Positions 46,176 to 54,688 of a stretch of DNA of 64,000 bases are shown in pieces. The position numbers and the translations under genes are program-made. The stretch comes from Liminaster sp964567855 (GTDB lineage: Bacteria > Bacteroidota > Bacteroidia > Bacteroidales > UBA3663). The notes under the pieces were generated by a model. It ran no database searches. It saw only the letters and a program-made list of their open reading frames with translations, and was not told the DNA's origin. Where the stretch lies: contig CAZMOE010000003.1 of assembly GCA_964567855.1 (NCBI GenBank), positions 62,001 through 126,000 of the forward strand, written 5' to 3'. Every line of letters starts with the position of its first letter. Position 1 is the first letter of the stretch.

Positions 46176-46703
46176 ATGTATATGAAATATCTTACAATAT
46201 TCGCAATAGGTTTTCTTCTAACACAAGAAATTCAGTCCATCGACGCACAGGTAACCCATAACCTGCCGTTTACCCCTACAACCATACGGCAAAACCCCAC
46301 TCCTGTCAATGTTCTATCGCAAATGCCAGAATATCCTGGAGGGGAAGATGCCTTAAATCTCTATATCCGTGCAAATCTTCACAAATCTGTTATTTATTAT
46401 TACACAAAGGATCTTCCTTCAGATATTTGCAGGCCAACGATTGTCTCTTTTATCGTAAGAGCTGATGGTTCTTTGTCAAATATCAAGATCAAACAATGCC
46501 CTTCTAATGGCTGGGGAAAAAGATACGACAAAATGATTATGACCCTCATTAAAAATATGCCGCAATGGAATCCCGGTCTGAATCAGAACGGTCAGCCAAG
46601 ATCATGCAGTTACACACTGAAGATCGATGAAACCGTATTGTTCGACTTTCCCGGACAAACGATGTATGATGATTTAAGAGACGAATGGAGCGCCAACCCG
46701 TAA
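46176..46703 (+). CDS. Exported protein with divergent TonB-C domain
   Basis: The 175-residue protein has a signal peptide (ending near IDAQ). It opens with PEYPGGEDALNLYIRANL, the start seen in many Bacteroidetes TonB-C proteins, and continues VSFIVRADGSLSNIKIKQCPS and LIKNMPQWNPGLNQNGQPRSCSYTLKI. An ATG at 46182 is an equally possible start. It follows the 45659 gene closely. Confidence 0.75.
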   Translation: MYMKYLTIFAIGFLLTQEIQSIDAQVTHNLPFTPTTIRQNPTPVNVLSQMPEYPGGEDALNLYIRANLHKSVIYYYTKDLPSDICRPTIVSFIVRADGSLSNIKIKQCPSNGWGKRYDKMIMTLIKNMPQWNPGLNQNGQPRSCSYTLKIDETVLFDFPGQTMYDDLRDEWSANP

Positions 46704-47019
46704 CATCATCCTGACAGTATCACAAACGCGCCAACAACCGAAACGCAAATATAGAATCGTCAACTGATGAAACCAGGCATCTCAGCTTATAACCATCTGA
46801 GACAAAGCAGGAAATTGACATCTTTACATTAAAGAAACAAAGGCCCCAGCCCCTTTTCCAAAGATATCAGTTGAAATTTCGGAAACAAAACAAATAAAAT
46901 TAGCGTATTTTCATATATTTGCGAAAATCAACGAATTATCTGAGCCAGACAATACTCAGTCTGTTACGCCTTGGAAAATATTTACGTCGAAATCCATACT
47001 CTGTAAAATATCATCTGTT
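46704..47019 (+). promoter_or_regulatory. Intergenic region with -7 box for the double TonB-C gene
   Basis: The stretch has no gene. TATATTTG at 46914-46921 is a -7 match without a -33 TTTG, and the leader from there to the ATG at 47020 is about 90 bases. Confidence 0.45.
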
Positions 47020-47829
47020 ATGAAACTGTCCCATTCTTCCCTCTATACCGCACTGCTTTTCGCACTGCTCCCATTGACAATTTCCGCACAAACCCGGGAT
47101 TCCCTCCCGGAACCACCCGACAGAAGCACGGTACAGGCTACCACCGACGGCCTGGCAAAACAAGCGGAATTCCCAGGTGGAACCGAAATAATGAAAGCCT
47201 ATATCCGACGTGAATTGAAATATCCGGAAGAACTGGCAAACAAAAAAATGGAGGGACATGTCACCCTACGGTTCGTGATTATGCCGGATGGCAGCATAGA
47301 CAGCATCCGCCCCCTGCGGACAGCACATCCGCTTTTCACGGAAGAGGCTATCCGCGTCGTCCAATCCATGCCATGGTGGTCGCCGGCCATAGATACGCTG
47401 GGCAAAGCCGTGGCCAGCGACTGGATTCTTCCGATCTCATTCCAGTTGCAATCTCCACAGACAAAAAAAACAGAATTTGCAACAGATACAGTACCTCCCA
47501 CACAACAACCGGACTCCGGCCGTATAATAATAGAGCAGAAACCGGCCTTTCCGGGCGGCAACGCGGCCCTGATGGAATATATGTCCGGAAATTTGCACTA
47601 TCCGCTGAACGCTATAAGAGAAAAAATACAAGGGAAGGTTGTCGTCTCCTTTTTCGTTGGAACAAACGGCGAAATTGAAGAGATAAAAGTCATAAAGTCC
47701 CCTCATAAATACCTGAGTAAAGAGGCTATCCGAATCGTAAAAAAGATGCCGAAGTGGGAACCCGGCCTTAAAAATGGAAAACCGGTACGGGTACAATACG
47801 CTTTACCGGTGACATTTAAATTACCGTAG
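47020..47829 (+). CDS. Exported protein with two tandem TonB-C domains
   Basis: The 269-residue protein has a signal peptide (ending LTISAQ) and two copies of the same unit. The first starts at AEFPGGTEIMKAYIRRELKYPEE (about residue 48) and the second at PAFPGGNAALMEYMSGNLHYPLN (about residue 172). Each has the GxVxxxFxVxxDGxIxxI core and the MPxWxPG motif. As with its neighbours, no transmembrane anchor or Pro-rich arm is present. It may bind outer-membrane partners as a periplasmic adaptor; this is inference. Confidence 0.8.
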   Translation: MKLSHSSLYTALLFALLPLTISAQTRDSLPEPPDRSTVQATTDGLAKQAEFPGGTEIMKAYIRRELKYPEELANKKMEGHVTLRFVIMPDGSIDSIRPLRTAHPLFTEEAIRVVQSMPWWSPAIDTLGKAVASDWILPISFQLQSPQTKKTEFATDTVPPTQQPDSGRIIIEQKPAFPGGNAALMEYMSGNLHYPLNAIREKIQGKVVVSFFVGTNGEIEEIKVIKSPHKYLSKEAIRIVKKMPKWEPGLKNGKPVRVQYALPVTFKLP

Positions 47830-48022
47830 CATTTCTTTTAAAAACGCCACTTTTCTCTCCAAGAAAAAAGTCCGAAATATCCCTCGGGGTACCACTATCG
47901 GCGAACATGTAAAGGTCGTCTGTAACCTTGACAAAAGAAGCGGATTTCCAGCATCCGGCAATATATAAAACTCCTGTCAATACGGCAGGAGTTTTGTCCA
48001 TATTCCGCCCATCGTTTGTCAA
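47816..48022 (-). CDS. Possible small lipoprotein-like frame overlapping a terminator
   Basis: From an internal ATG the frame reads MDKTPAVLTGVLYIAGCWK, with a lipobox-like YIAGC, and then 43 more residues of reasonable codon use. It overlaps the 3' end of the double TonB-C gene by 14 bases, and the stem at 47967-47995 lies within it. More likely chance than gene. Confidence 0.2.
   Translation of the reverse strand: MTNDGRNMDKTPAVLTGVLYIAGCWKSASFVKVTDDLYMFADSGTPRDISDFFLGEKSGVFKRNATVI
47967..47995 (+). terminator. Intrinsic terminator after the double TonB-C gene
   Basis: AAAACTCCTG (47967-47976) pairs perfectly with 47986-47995, which ends in TTTT. It lies 140 bases beyond the stop and just before the next promoter. 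Confidence 0.8.
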
Positions 48023-48073
48023 AACTTTGTCAAGTTAAAAATGACAAACAGGCTTTATTTCTCCGTATCTTTG
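48016..48073 (+). promoter_or_regulatory. Activator-type promoter with tandem TTGTCAA repeat (right copy)
   Basis: TTGTCAA occurs at 48016-48022 and 48027-48033 (11 bases start to start), then after 32 bases the -7 box TATCTTTG (48066-48073), preceded by TTTCTCC. AAAATGA follows the second repeat in both this copy and the left copy at 41646. An outer inverted pair GTTTGTC/GACAAAC (48014-48020, 48043-48049) is also present. No TTTG is at -33. Confidence 0.65.
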
Positions 48074-48109
48074 TCGGCAACAATAACAAATCTATGAAAT
48101 AACATCATA

Positions 48110-49489
48110 ATGAGAGCATTTTCATTTGCCATAATCCTGATACTTCTTTCCATCACTACGGCCTGCCGGCACAACACGGTCACCGACCGCGTGCTTGAAT
48201 ATTACAGCCTCGGACAGCATTCGTTAGAGGAACACGACGCGCCGCAAGCCGATATATGGTTCCGAAACGCCATCGAAGCCGATGACGGATCGGTCGACCG
48301 GCAGATTATAGGCGAAATTCTCCTGCAACGGGCCTCTCTGCTGTATGAATGCGGCCTATATGACCAGACATTGGAGATCGCGCAGGAGATCATCGGCCAG
48401 AACAACGACACGTACGACAACACCCTGCTGACGGAAGCCCGCCGGACGGCAGGACGATGCCTCTATGCGACCGAACAACCCGACGAAGCCGACCGCCTCT
48501 TCCGCCAGGCAACGGAAGAGGCATTTGCCCGGGGCGACACGATGCTATGGATAGACCTGCAGAGCGAATGGGCGGCACGCAGTTACGACAATAATGCTCC
48601 CTGGCAGACCATCCGGCTCTTGGATAACCTTTCGCCCTACCATCCGGACCTTTATACTTATTACTGCGCATTGGGGGACATCGCTCTTGACCGGGCCGCC
48701 TATGACAGCGCCTATCAGGCATTCGGCCGGCTCTACGACTGTCCGAACCTGTACTTCCGCCAATACGGTTTCGCCCGCATGGCCGAAGCCCAGTACAAGC
48801 TCGGAGAGCTGGATAAAGCCTACCGGCTGCTACTTTTCGCATTCGACCTGAAAGATTCGCTCTACGCCGAGCAAAAGAGCGCCGATATCGTAAAGATACA
48901 CTCCCTGTACGACTACAATGCCCAGCAGAAACTGCGTGAAAAAAGTCAACGGGACAACCGGAATCTGTTACTGACAACTACCTTCCTACTGCTGATGCTG
49001 CTGGCAGGTATCCTCTATCTGCGACACCGCTATCGCCGCCGCATGGCCGACAAAGAACGGCAGATTCGGAACGTGAGGCTACTCCTCGACAAGGTACGGA
49101 AAGAACAGCAGGAGAAACAGGAAGAACTGCGCCTCCAGACAGAGCACAAGGCCGCACTCGATTTCCAGGGGACGCCCCTTTACCTTCGTTTTGAAAAGTC
49201 GGCGACCGACGGCTCCGTCGTTTCCGAACAGGACTGGCAGGATCTGTCGGAAGCGATCGACGACACCTCACCCGGATTCCTGCTCAAACTGCGCGGGCTG
49301 GCCCGCCTGTCAGAAATGGAATTGCGCATCTCCATACTGGTGAAGCTCGGATTCTCGGCTTCGCAGACAGCTGCCATTTTGCACCGTTCCCCATCGGCCA
49401 TATCGGCGGCCCGCCGGCGACTATTCGAGAAAGTAACCGGCAAAGAGGGCTCGGCCGGCGACTGGGACAAAATCGTAGAACGTCTGTAA
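48110..49489 (+). CDS. Membrane-bound TPR-HTH transcriptional regulator
   Basis: The 459-residue protein has an N-terminal signal with a possible lipobox (ITTAC), six or more TPR-like helix pairs (residues about 30-265), one transmembrane helix (about 285-305, LLLTTTFLLLMLLAGILYL) followed by RHRYRRR, a coiled coil (about 310-350), and a C-terminal LuxR-like helix-turn-helix (about 400-445, GFSASQTAAILHRSPSAISAARRRLFEKV). This layout would let a sensor outside the inner membrane act directly on DNA. It lies just behind one of the two tandem-TTGTCAA promoters and 67 bases before the A2 paralogue gene. Autoregulation is inferred. Confidence 0.85.
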   Translation: MRAFSFAIILILLSITTACRHNTVTDRVLEYYSLGQHSLEEHDAPQADIWFRNAIEADDGSVDRQIIGEILLQRASLLYECGLYDQTLEIAQEIIGQNNDTYDNTLLTEARRTAGRCLYATEQPDEADRLFRQATEEAFARGDTMLWIDLQSEWAARSYDNNAPWQTIRLLDNLSPYHPDLYTYYCALGDIALDRAAYDSAYQAFGRLYDCPNLYFRQYGFARMAEAQYKLGELDKAYRLLLFAFDLKDSLYAEQKSADIVKIHSLYDYNAQQKLREKSQRDNRNLLLTTTFLLLMLLAGILYLRHRYRRRMADKERQIRNVRLLLDKVRKEQQEKQEELRLQTEHKAALDFQGTPLYLRFEKSATDGSVVSEQDWQDLSEAIDDTSPGFLLKLRGLARLSEMELRISILVKLGFSASQTAAILHRSPSAISAARRRLFEKVTGKEGSAGDWDKIVERL

Positions 49490-49556
49490 CAGACAGCAAT
49501 ACCGTTCCAAAACAGAGATGTACATAAAAAATCCTTTCACTCAAACATATTCCGCC

Positions 49557-50126
49557 ATGATGAAATATCTGCATATATTCATTGCCGCCATAGGTTTGTC
49601 TCTCTTTGCAGGAGATGCTGTAAAGTCGCACGCCAGCGGCATTTTCCAGCTGACCGATGCCGACCGTACGCTGACAGCCATCGCCCTGCGGCTGCAAAAC
49701 CTCATCCAGCTCACGCCGAAGCAACGTACGACGCTGAAAGCAGCCCTGCACGCCATGAATAACGACCTCCCGGCCGATTCGCTCAACCGGCTCGACCACG
49801 AAGCGGTCCTGAACGTCCTCGACAACAGGCAATTCAGGCTCGTGATCGCCTCCCGCTATGCGGAAGCCATAGACAACGAAGTGGCAACCCTTTGGACCGA
49901 GCTGTTCAAAGCCAACCGGACCAAAGATCTCAATCCGCAGCAATCGGGGATCACCATTCGGAATTATTTCATCGATATGTACTCGGTAGAGGAAATCTAC
50001 TGGAATGATCCGGTTTCACGACAAGCGGAACAACACCGCATCAAGGCCTACGCGCCTATAGAAATCAGACGTTATCACCAGCTCCAACTCAAAAAGAATT
50101 CTCCCAAACATCGCTACCGTTGGTAA
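49557..50126 (+). CDS. Exported helical protein with LTxxQ-like motifs (paralogue A2)
   Basis: The 189-residue protein has a signal peptide (MMKYLHIFIAAIGLSLFAG). It has LTPKQRTTLKAAL, VLDNRQFRLVI and IRNYFIDMYSVEEIYWND, then RQ, H, K, AP and IRRY in the same order as paralogue A1 at 41838, and a basic tail. It probably shares a transcript with the TPR-HTH regulator. A start at 49518 would hide the signal peptide. Role unknown; a Spy/CpxP-like periplasmic chaperone is a guess. Confidence 0.78.
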   Translation: MMKYLHIFIAAIGLSLFAGDAVKSHASGIFQLTDADRTLTAIALRLQNLIQLTPKQRTTLKAALHAMNNDLPADSLNRLDHEAVLNVLDNRQFRLVIASRYAEAIDNEVATLWTELFKANRTKDLNPQQSGITIRNYFIDMYSVEEIYWNDPVSRQAEQHRIKAYAPIEIRRYHQLQLKKNSPKHRYRW

Positions 50127-50149
50127 AACGGTTTCCCGGAAAACCGCAC

Positions 50150-50206
50150 TGAACACAAAATATGCCCCCGATGGGCAAATGTCCATCGGAGGCATATTTT
50201 GTGTTC
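50150..50206. terminator. Long bidirectional terminator
   Basis: A stem of about 24 bp (50150-50174 with 50183-50206, small mismatches) lies between the converging A2 and tyrS genes. Confidence 0.9.
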
Positions 50207-50245
50207 AACCGCCATCCGCCTGCGGCGGATGTATTGCAATCATAT

Positions 50246-51562
50246 TCAGCCCACAGTAATCAGATAATAGTTCTTCTTGCCTTTCTGCACGACAACGTAT
50301 TTGCCCTGGATCAGATCATCGCGGGTAATCGGCTGATCGAATGCGGCAAGTTTCGTTTTGTTGACACTTACGCCGCCACCCTGCACGAGTTTGCGCATCT
50401 CTCCTTTAGAGGCAAAGATCGGCGCCACGCCTTCACTGGCCGGCACGCACTCGGTGCAAAGATCGACCGCTTTTATTCCCTCGGCAAAAGCCCCGGCAGA
50501 AACAGAATAGGCCGGCACGGCTTCAAACACCTGCAAAAGAGTCTCTTCGTCCAAAGCGCGGAGGGCGGAAGCATCGGCATTGCCGAAAAGAACGTTGGAG
50601 GCGGCAACGGCCTGCTCATAGTCGGCCTCGCTGTGCACCATGACGGTGAGTTCCTTTGCCAGACGCTTCTGCAACGGACGCAAGTGAGGGGCAGCAGCCT
50701 GCTCGGCCTCTATAGCCTCGATTTCCTCGCGGGTCAACGAGGTGAAGATGCGGATATAGCGGGCGGCGTCATCGTCACTGACATTGAGCCAGAACTGATA
50801 GAACTTGTAGGGAGAGGTATAACGACGGTCCAGCCAGACATTGCCTGACTCGGTCTTGCCGAACTTCTTGCCGTCGGCCTTCGTAATGAGCGGGCAGGTA
50901 ATGGCAAAAGCCTCGGCTCCGGTTACCTTGCGGATCATTTCACAACCCGTGGTAATGTTGCCCCACTGATCGGCACCGCCCAACTGTAGCTTGCAGTTCT
51001 TTTCACTATTCAGATGCAGGAAATCATATCCCTGCAAAAGTTGATAGGAAAATTCGGTAAACGACATGCCGTCGGCTCCATTGTCACCCGTCAGACGACG
51101 CTTCACGGAGTCTTTGCTCATCATATAGTTGACCGTAATGAGTTTGCCGACATTGCGGATGAAGTCCAAGAAGGAAAAATTCTTCATCCAGTCATAATTG
51201 TTAACCAGTTCGGCGGCATTCGGAGCGTCGCTGTCGAAATCAAGGAACTTGGAGAGCTGGCGGCGGATGCATTCCTGATTATGACGAAGGCGTTCCTCGT
51301 CGATCAGAACACGTTCCTTGGATTTTCCCGAAGGATCACCGATCATACCCGTAGCACCACCGATCAGAGCGATCGGCTTATGTCCCGCCCGCTGGAAATG
51401 GCGGAGCATCATCACCCCCACCAGGTGTCCGATATGAAGAGAATCGGCTGTCGGGTCGATGCCCAGATAAGCCGCTGTCATTTCTTTCTGCAACTGTTCT
51501 TCTGTACCCGGCATCATATCCTGAATCATGCCGCGCCATTTAAGTTCTTGTACGAAATTCAT
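50246..51562 (-). CDS. tyrS: Tyrosine--tRNA ligase
   Basis: The enzyme charges tRNA-Tyr. The 438-residue class I synthetase has YLGIDPTADSLHIGHL with the HIGH box at residues 43-46, GGATGMIGDPSGKSKER, QLGGADQWGN and the KMSKS-equivalent KFGKTESGN. A C-terminal S4-like RNA-binding domain follows (LVQGGGVSVNKTKL). It has its own consensus promoter. Confidence 0.97.
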   Translation of the reverse strand: MNFVQELKWRGMIQDMMPGTEEQLQKEMTAAYLGIDPTADSLHIGHLVGVMMLRHFQRAGHKPIALIGGATGMIGDPSGKSKERVLIDEERLRHNQECIRRQLSKFLDFDSDAPNAAELVNNYDWMKNFSFLDFIRNVGKLITVNYMMSKDSVKRRLTGDNGADGMSFTEFSYQLLQGYDFLHLNSEKNCKLQLGGADQWGNITTGCEMIRKVTGAEAFAITCPLITKADGKKFGKTESGNVWLDRRYTSPYKFYQFWLNVSDDDAARYIRIFTSLTREEIEAIEAEQAAAPHLRPLQKRLAKELTVMVHSEADYEQAVAASNVLFGNADASALRALDEETLLQVFEAVPAYSVSAGAFAEGIKAVDLCTECVPASEGVAPIFASKGEMRKLVQGGGVSVNKTKLAAFDQPITRDDLIQGKYVVVQKGKKNYYLITVG

Positions 51563-51607
51563 CGAATGAGATAGCGTTTTAAGAATGAATTGTTATTGAT
51601 TTTCCGG

Positions 51608-51639
51608 CAAATTTAAACATTATTATCCAATCGGCCAAA
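51608..51639 (-). promoter_or_regulatory. Sigma-ABfr promoter of tyrS
   Basis: On the minus strand TTTG (51636-51639) and TAAATTTG (51608-51615) are 20 bases apart. Confidence 0.86.
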
Positions 51640-52053
51640 ATCAAAGTGTGTAATTTTGACCGTACGGCATATTCTCCGTTTCCGACACGGTACCAAGGGA
51701 AAACAAATGTATGACAAGGAGACACAATTCCGGCCGAACCCCCACCTCCATCATCATCGCCCGCTGCGACATTCCCGAAAGCGGCAAACATAAACAAGGC
51801 TGCTCCCGCGGCTTTGCAGGAGGCGACAGACAGAAGGTCACCACCACCCCCGGGGATTCATGAAACGACACCCTCAATATAAAACTCCTTTCACCCGCGG
51901 CCGCATGAATTCCTGACAACAACCATGGCCTTTCCCTCCGGACAGCGATCCGTTCCGAGGCCATATCCGAAGCTTCCGCGTATCAGGAAAGAACCGGTAT
52001 CGCACTTGTTGCCTCCTGCGGCTCCGCAGACAGAAGAAAACAGGATAAAAAAA
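51640..52053. other. Intergenic region, nothing supported
   Basis: About 410 bases between the tyrS promoter and the glucan phosphorylase terminator. Several overlapping short frames exist on the minus strand, but none has a family, signal or start context. Confidence 0.5.
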
Positions 52054-52081
52054 TCGCTGTCCGGAAATTTCCGGACAGCGA
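52054..52081 (-). terminator. Intrinsic terminator of the glycogen unit
   Basis: A perfect 14+14 palindrome (52054-52081) is followed on the minus strand by a run of six T. Confidence 0.95.
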
Positions 52082-52106
52082 ATACATACATGTGAACCGC
52101 ATAGTT

Positions 52107-54656
52107 TTAGAACCACTTCGTATAAGCGAAGTCCATACGATGCGGCAGCAAATCGTTCTTGGGGAAGAGGCGGAAACCATACTTGAACGCACCGCTCTTC
52201 TTGATCTTAAGATCCAATTCGAAAGTCACGACGGTGCCTTCCTTCTTGACAGCCTTCATCTCATGAGCGGTGTACTCGTGAGTCTGACCATCGGAAGCGG
52301 CAGAAAGGACAAAGTCCAGGCCGAGACTGTCGGCAATATCCTTTCCGTCAACAGAAACACTGAGGTGATAAACATCTCCGACCTCCGGAGTGTTGTTCAT
52401 CTCGTCGCTGACATTGATATCTTTCACTTCGACAGTATCCCAGGCAGATGCCACGGTTTCTTTCCAGGCGGCAATCTCTTTTGCCTTGGCGTAATTGTCT
52501 GCCATCAAAAGGGCGGCACGCTTTGCTTCTTTCTGATAGAAACGATCATAATAATCGTCAAGCTGGCGCTTCATGGTGAAGTGAGGAGTGATCTTGGCAA
52601 GGCAATTTTTGATATACATTACCCATTCCGGAGAATAGCCGCGGCTGTTCTTGGCAAAATAGAGAGGAATGATCTCCGTTTCCAGCATCGTGTAAATGGT
52701 TTCAGCATCCAACTGATCCTGGCTGGCCTGATTCTGGAACGTGCGCTTGTCAGTCAGTGCCCAGCCGGCCTGCGGCTTGAAGCCTTCATACCACCATCCA
52801 TCGAGGACGGAGAGATTAAGCGTACCGTTCATGATAGCCTTTTCGCCGGAAGTACCACTGGCTTCCAACGGACGGGTAGGAGTATTCATCCAGATATCCA
52901 CACCGCTGACGAGACGCTTGGCCACATCCATATCGTAGTTCTCCACGAAAATGATCTTACCCATAAACTGGGGCATACGGCTGATCTCCACGATGCGGCG
53001 GATCAGGCCCTGGCCGCCACCGTCTGCCGGGTGAGCCTTACCTGCAAAAATAAACTGTACAGGGCAACTCGGATTATTGACGATCTTATCAAGACGCTCC
53101 AAGTCGGTGAAAAGAAGGTGCGCACGCTTGTAAGTGGCGAAACGACGGGCAAAACCGATCACGAGCGCATTGGGATTGAGACCGTTGAGCGTCTGGAGAA
53201 TCTTGGCAGGATTTTCCTGCTTCTGGCTCATCTTGATCTTCACTTCATCTTTGATAAACTGGAAGAGTTTAGCTTTCAATTCCTTGCGGATGTTCCAGAT
53301 CGTTTCGTCATCAGCCTCATAGATGGATTTCCACATCTCTTCTTCGGTCTGCTTCTTAGTAAAGTTCTCACCGAAAAGATCGGCATAGAATGCTTTCCAT
53401 TCCGATGCGGCCCATGAAGGCAAGTGAACACCGTTGGTGACATAACCCACATGAAGTTCTTCAGGAGCATATCCCTTCCAGACGGGCTGGAACATGTTGC
53501 GGGAAACTTTACCGTGCAACCAGCTCACGCCATTGGCCTCCTGACAGGTATTCAAAGCGAAGACAGACATCGAGAAACGGCCTTCGCCCGGAGTCTCACG
53601 GCCCAAGTTCATCAAATCATACCAGTCGATACCCAGTTTTGCAGGGAAATGACTCATATATTTATAGAAGAGACCTTCTTCAAAATAGTCATGTCCGGCC
53701 GGCACAGGAGTGTGGCAAGTGTAAAGAGAAGAGGCACGCACCACTTCCAGGGCCTGAGCATAGGTAAGACCTTCTTCCACATAATCGCAAAGACGCTGAA
53801 CTCCGATAAGAGCGGCGTGACCTTCGTTGCAGTGGTAAACATCTTTCTTGATGCCGAGCTTGTTCAGCATGAGGATACCGCCGATACCCAGCATATATTC
53901 CTGCTTCATACGGTTCTCCCAGTCACCGCCATAAAGCTGATAAGTGATAGAACGATCGAATTCGGAGTTTTTCTCCATATCGCAGTCCATCAGATAGAGA
54001 TTGATACGGCCTACATTGACTTTCCAGATGTTGGCATAAATGATGCGATCATGGAAAGGCACCTCCAAAATCATTGCGGAACCATCTTCATTCTTCACCT
54101 GTTCGATAGGAAGCTGTGAAAAATTCTGGGCCTCATAATTAGCCTCCTGGTTACCGTCTACAGAAAGTGTCTGGGTGAAATAGCCGTAACGATAAAGGAA
54201 TCCGACAGCACAGAGATCCACGTTAGAGTCGCTGGCCTCTTTCAAATAGTCACCGGCAAGAATACCCAAACCACCGGAATAGATCTTCAGACAGGCTGTG
54301 AGACCATACTCCATAGAGAAATAGGCTACCGAAGCACGCGAAGCGTCTTTCGGTTCGGCCATATAGGCTTCAAACTCCGAGCAGACCTTGTTGACTTTGG
54401 CCATGATCTCCTTGTTGGCGGCAATTTCCTCCAGTTTATCATAGGAAAGAGTCTCCAGCAATGCAACCGGGTTGTGCCCGCAGGCACGCCACTGGTCGAG
54501 ATCAATCTCACGGAAGAGATTACGAGCATCCGTGTCCCAGGCCCACCACAGGTTGCGGGCTACTTTATGCAATCCCTCGAGAGATGCAGGCAAGTTGGAC
54601 TTCACCGTAATGTCACGCCAGCAAGGGGCGTTCGTATTACTTACTTGAACTTTCAT
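52107..54656 (-). CDS. glgP: Alpha-glucan phosphorylase (GT35)
   Basis: The enzyme splits alpha-1,4-glucans with phosphate to give glucose-1-phosphate. The 849-residue protein is of the short alpha-glucan phosphorylase type, with LWWAWDTDARNLF near the N-terminus, VAYFSMEYGL, YSGGLGILAGDYLKEASD, IDIWMNTP-like and PLEASGTSGEKAIMNG, the region near the pyridoxal-phosphate site. It follows the glycogen synthase gene after 33 bases and ends at a strong terminator. Whether it prefers glycogen or shorter glucans cannot be told. Confidence 0.94.
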   Translation of the reverse strand: MKVQVSNTNAPCWRDITVKSNLPASLEGLHKVARNLWWAWDTDARNLFREIDLDQWRACGHNPVALLETLSYDKLEEIAANKEIMAKVNKVCSEFEAYMAEPKDASRASVAYFSMEYGLTACLKIYSGGLGILAGDYLKEASDSNVDLCAVGFLYRYGYFTQTLSVDGNQEANYEAQNFSQLPIEQVKNEDGSAMILEVPFHDRIIYANIWKVNVGRINLYLMDCDMEKNSEFDRSITYQLYGGDWENRMKQEYMLGIGGILMLNKLGIKKDVYHCNEGHAALIGVQRLCDYVEEGLTYAQALEVVRASSLYTCHTPVPAGHDYFEEGLFYKYMSHFPAKLGIDWYDLMNLGRETPGEGRFSMSVFALNTCQEANGVSWLHGKVSRNMFQPVWKGYAPEELHVGYVTNGVHLPSWAASEWKAFYADLFGENFTKKQTEEEMWKSIYEADDETIWNIRKELKAKLFQFIKDEVKIKMSQKQENPAKILQTLNGLNPNALVIGFARRFATYKRAHLLFTDLERLDKIVNNPSCPVQFIFAGKAHPADGGGQGLIRRIVEISRMPQFMGKIIFVENYDMDVAKRLVSGVDIWMNTPTRPLEASGTSGEKAIMNGTLNLSVLDGWWYEGFKPQAGWALTDKRTFQNQASQDQLDAETIYTMLETEIIPLYFAKNSRGYSPEWVMYIKNCLAKITPHFTMKRQLDDYYDRFYQKEAKRAALLMADNYAKAKEIAAWKETVASAWDTVEVKDINVSDEMNNTPEVGDVYHLSVSVDGKDIADSLGLDFVLSAASDGQTHEYTAHEMKAVKKEGTVVTFELDLKIKKSGAFKYGFRLFPKNDLLPHRMDFAYTKWF

Positions 54657-54688
54657 AATTATAAAAATTTGAATGTTTTATGAATGAG

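Noticed and set aside
43960..47829. TonB energy transducer genes
   Set aside because: The proteins have signal peptides but no N-terminal anchor, no Pro-rich spacer and no ExbBD neighbours, so calling them tonB would mislead.
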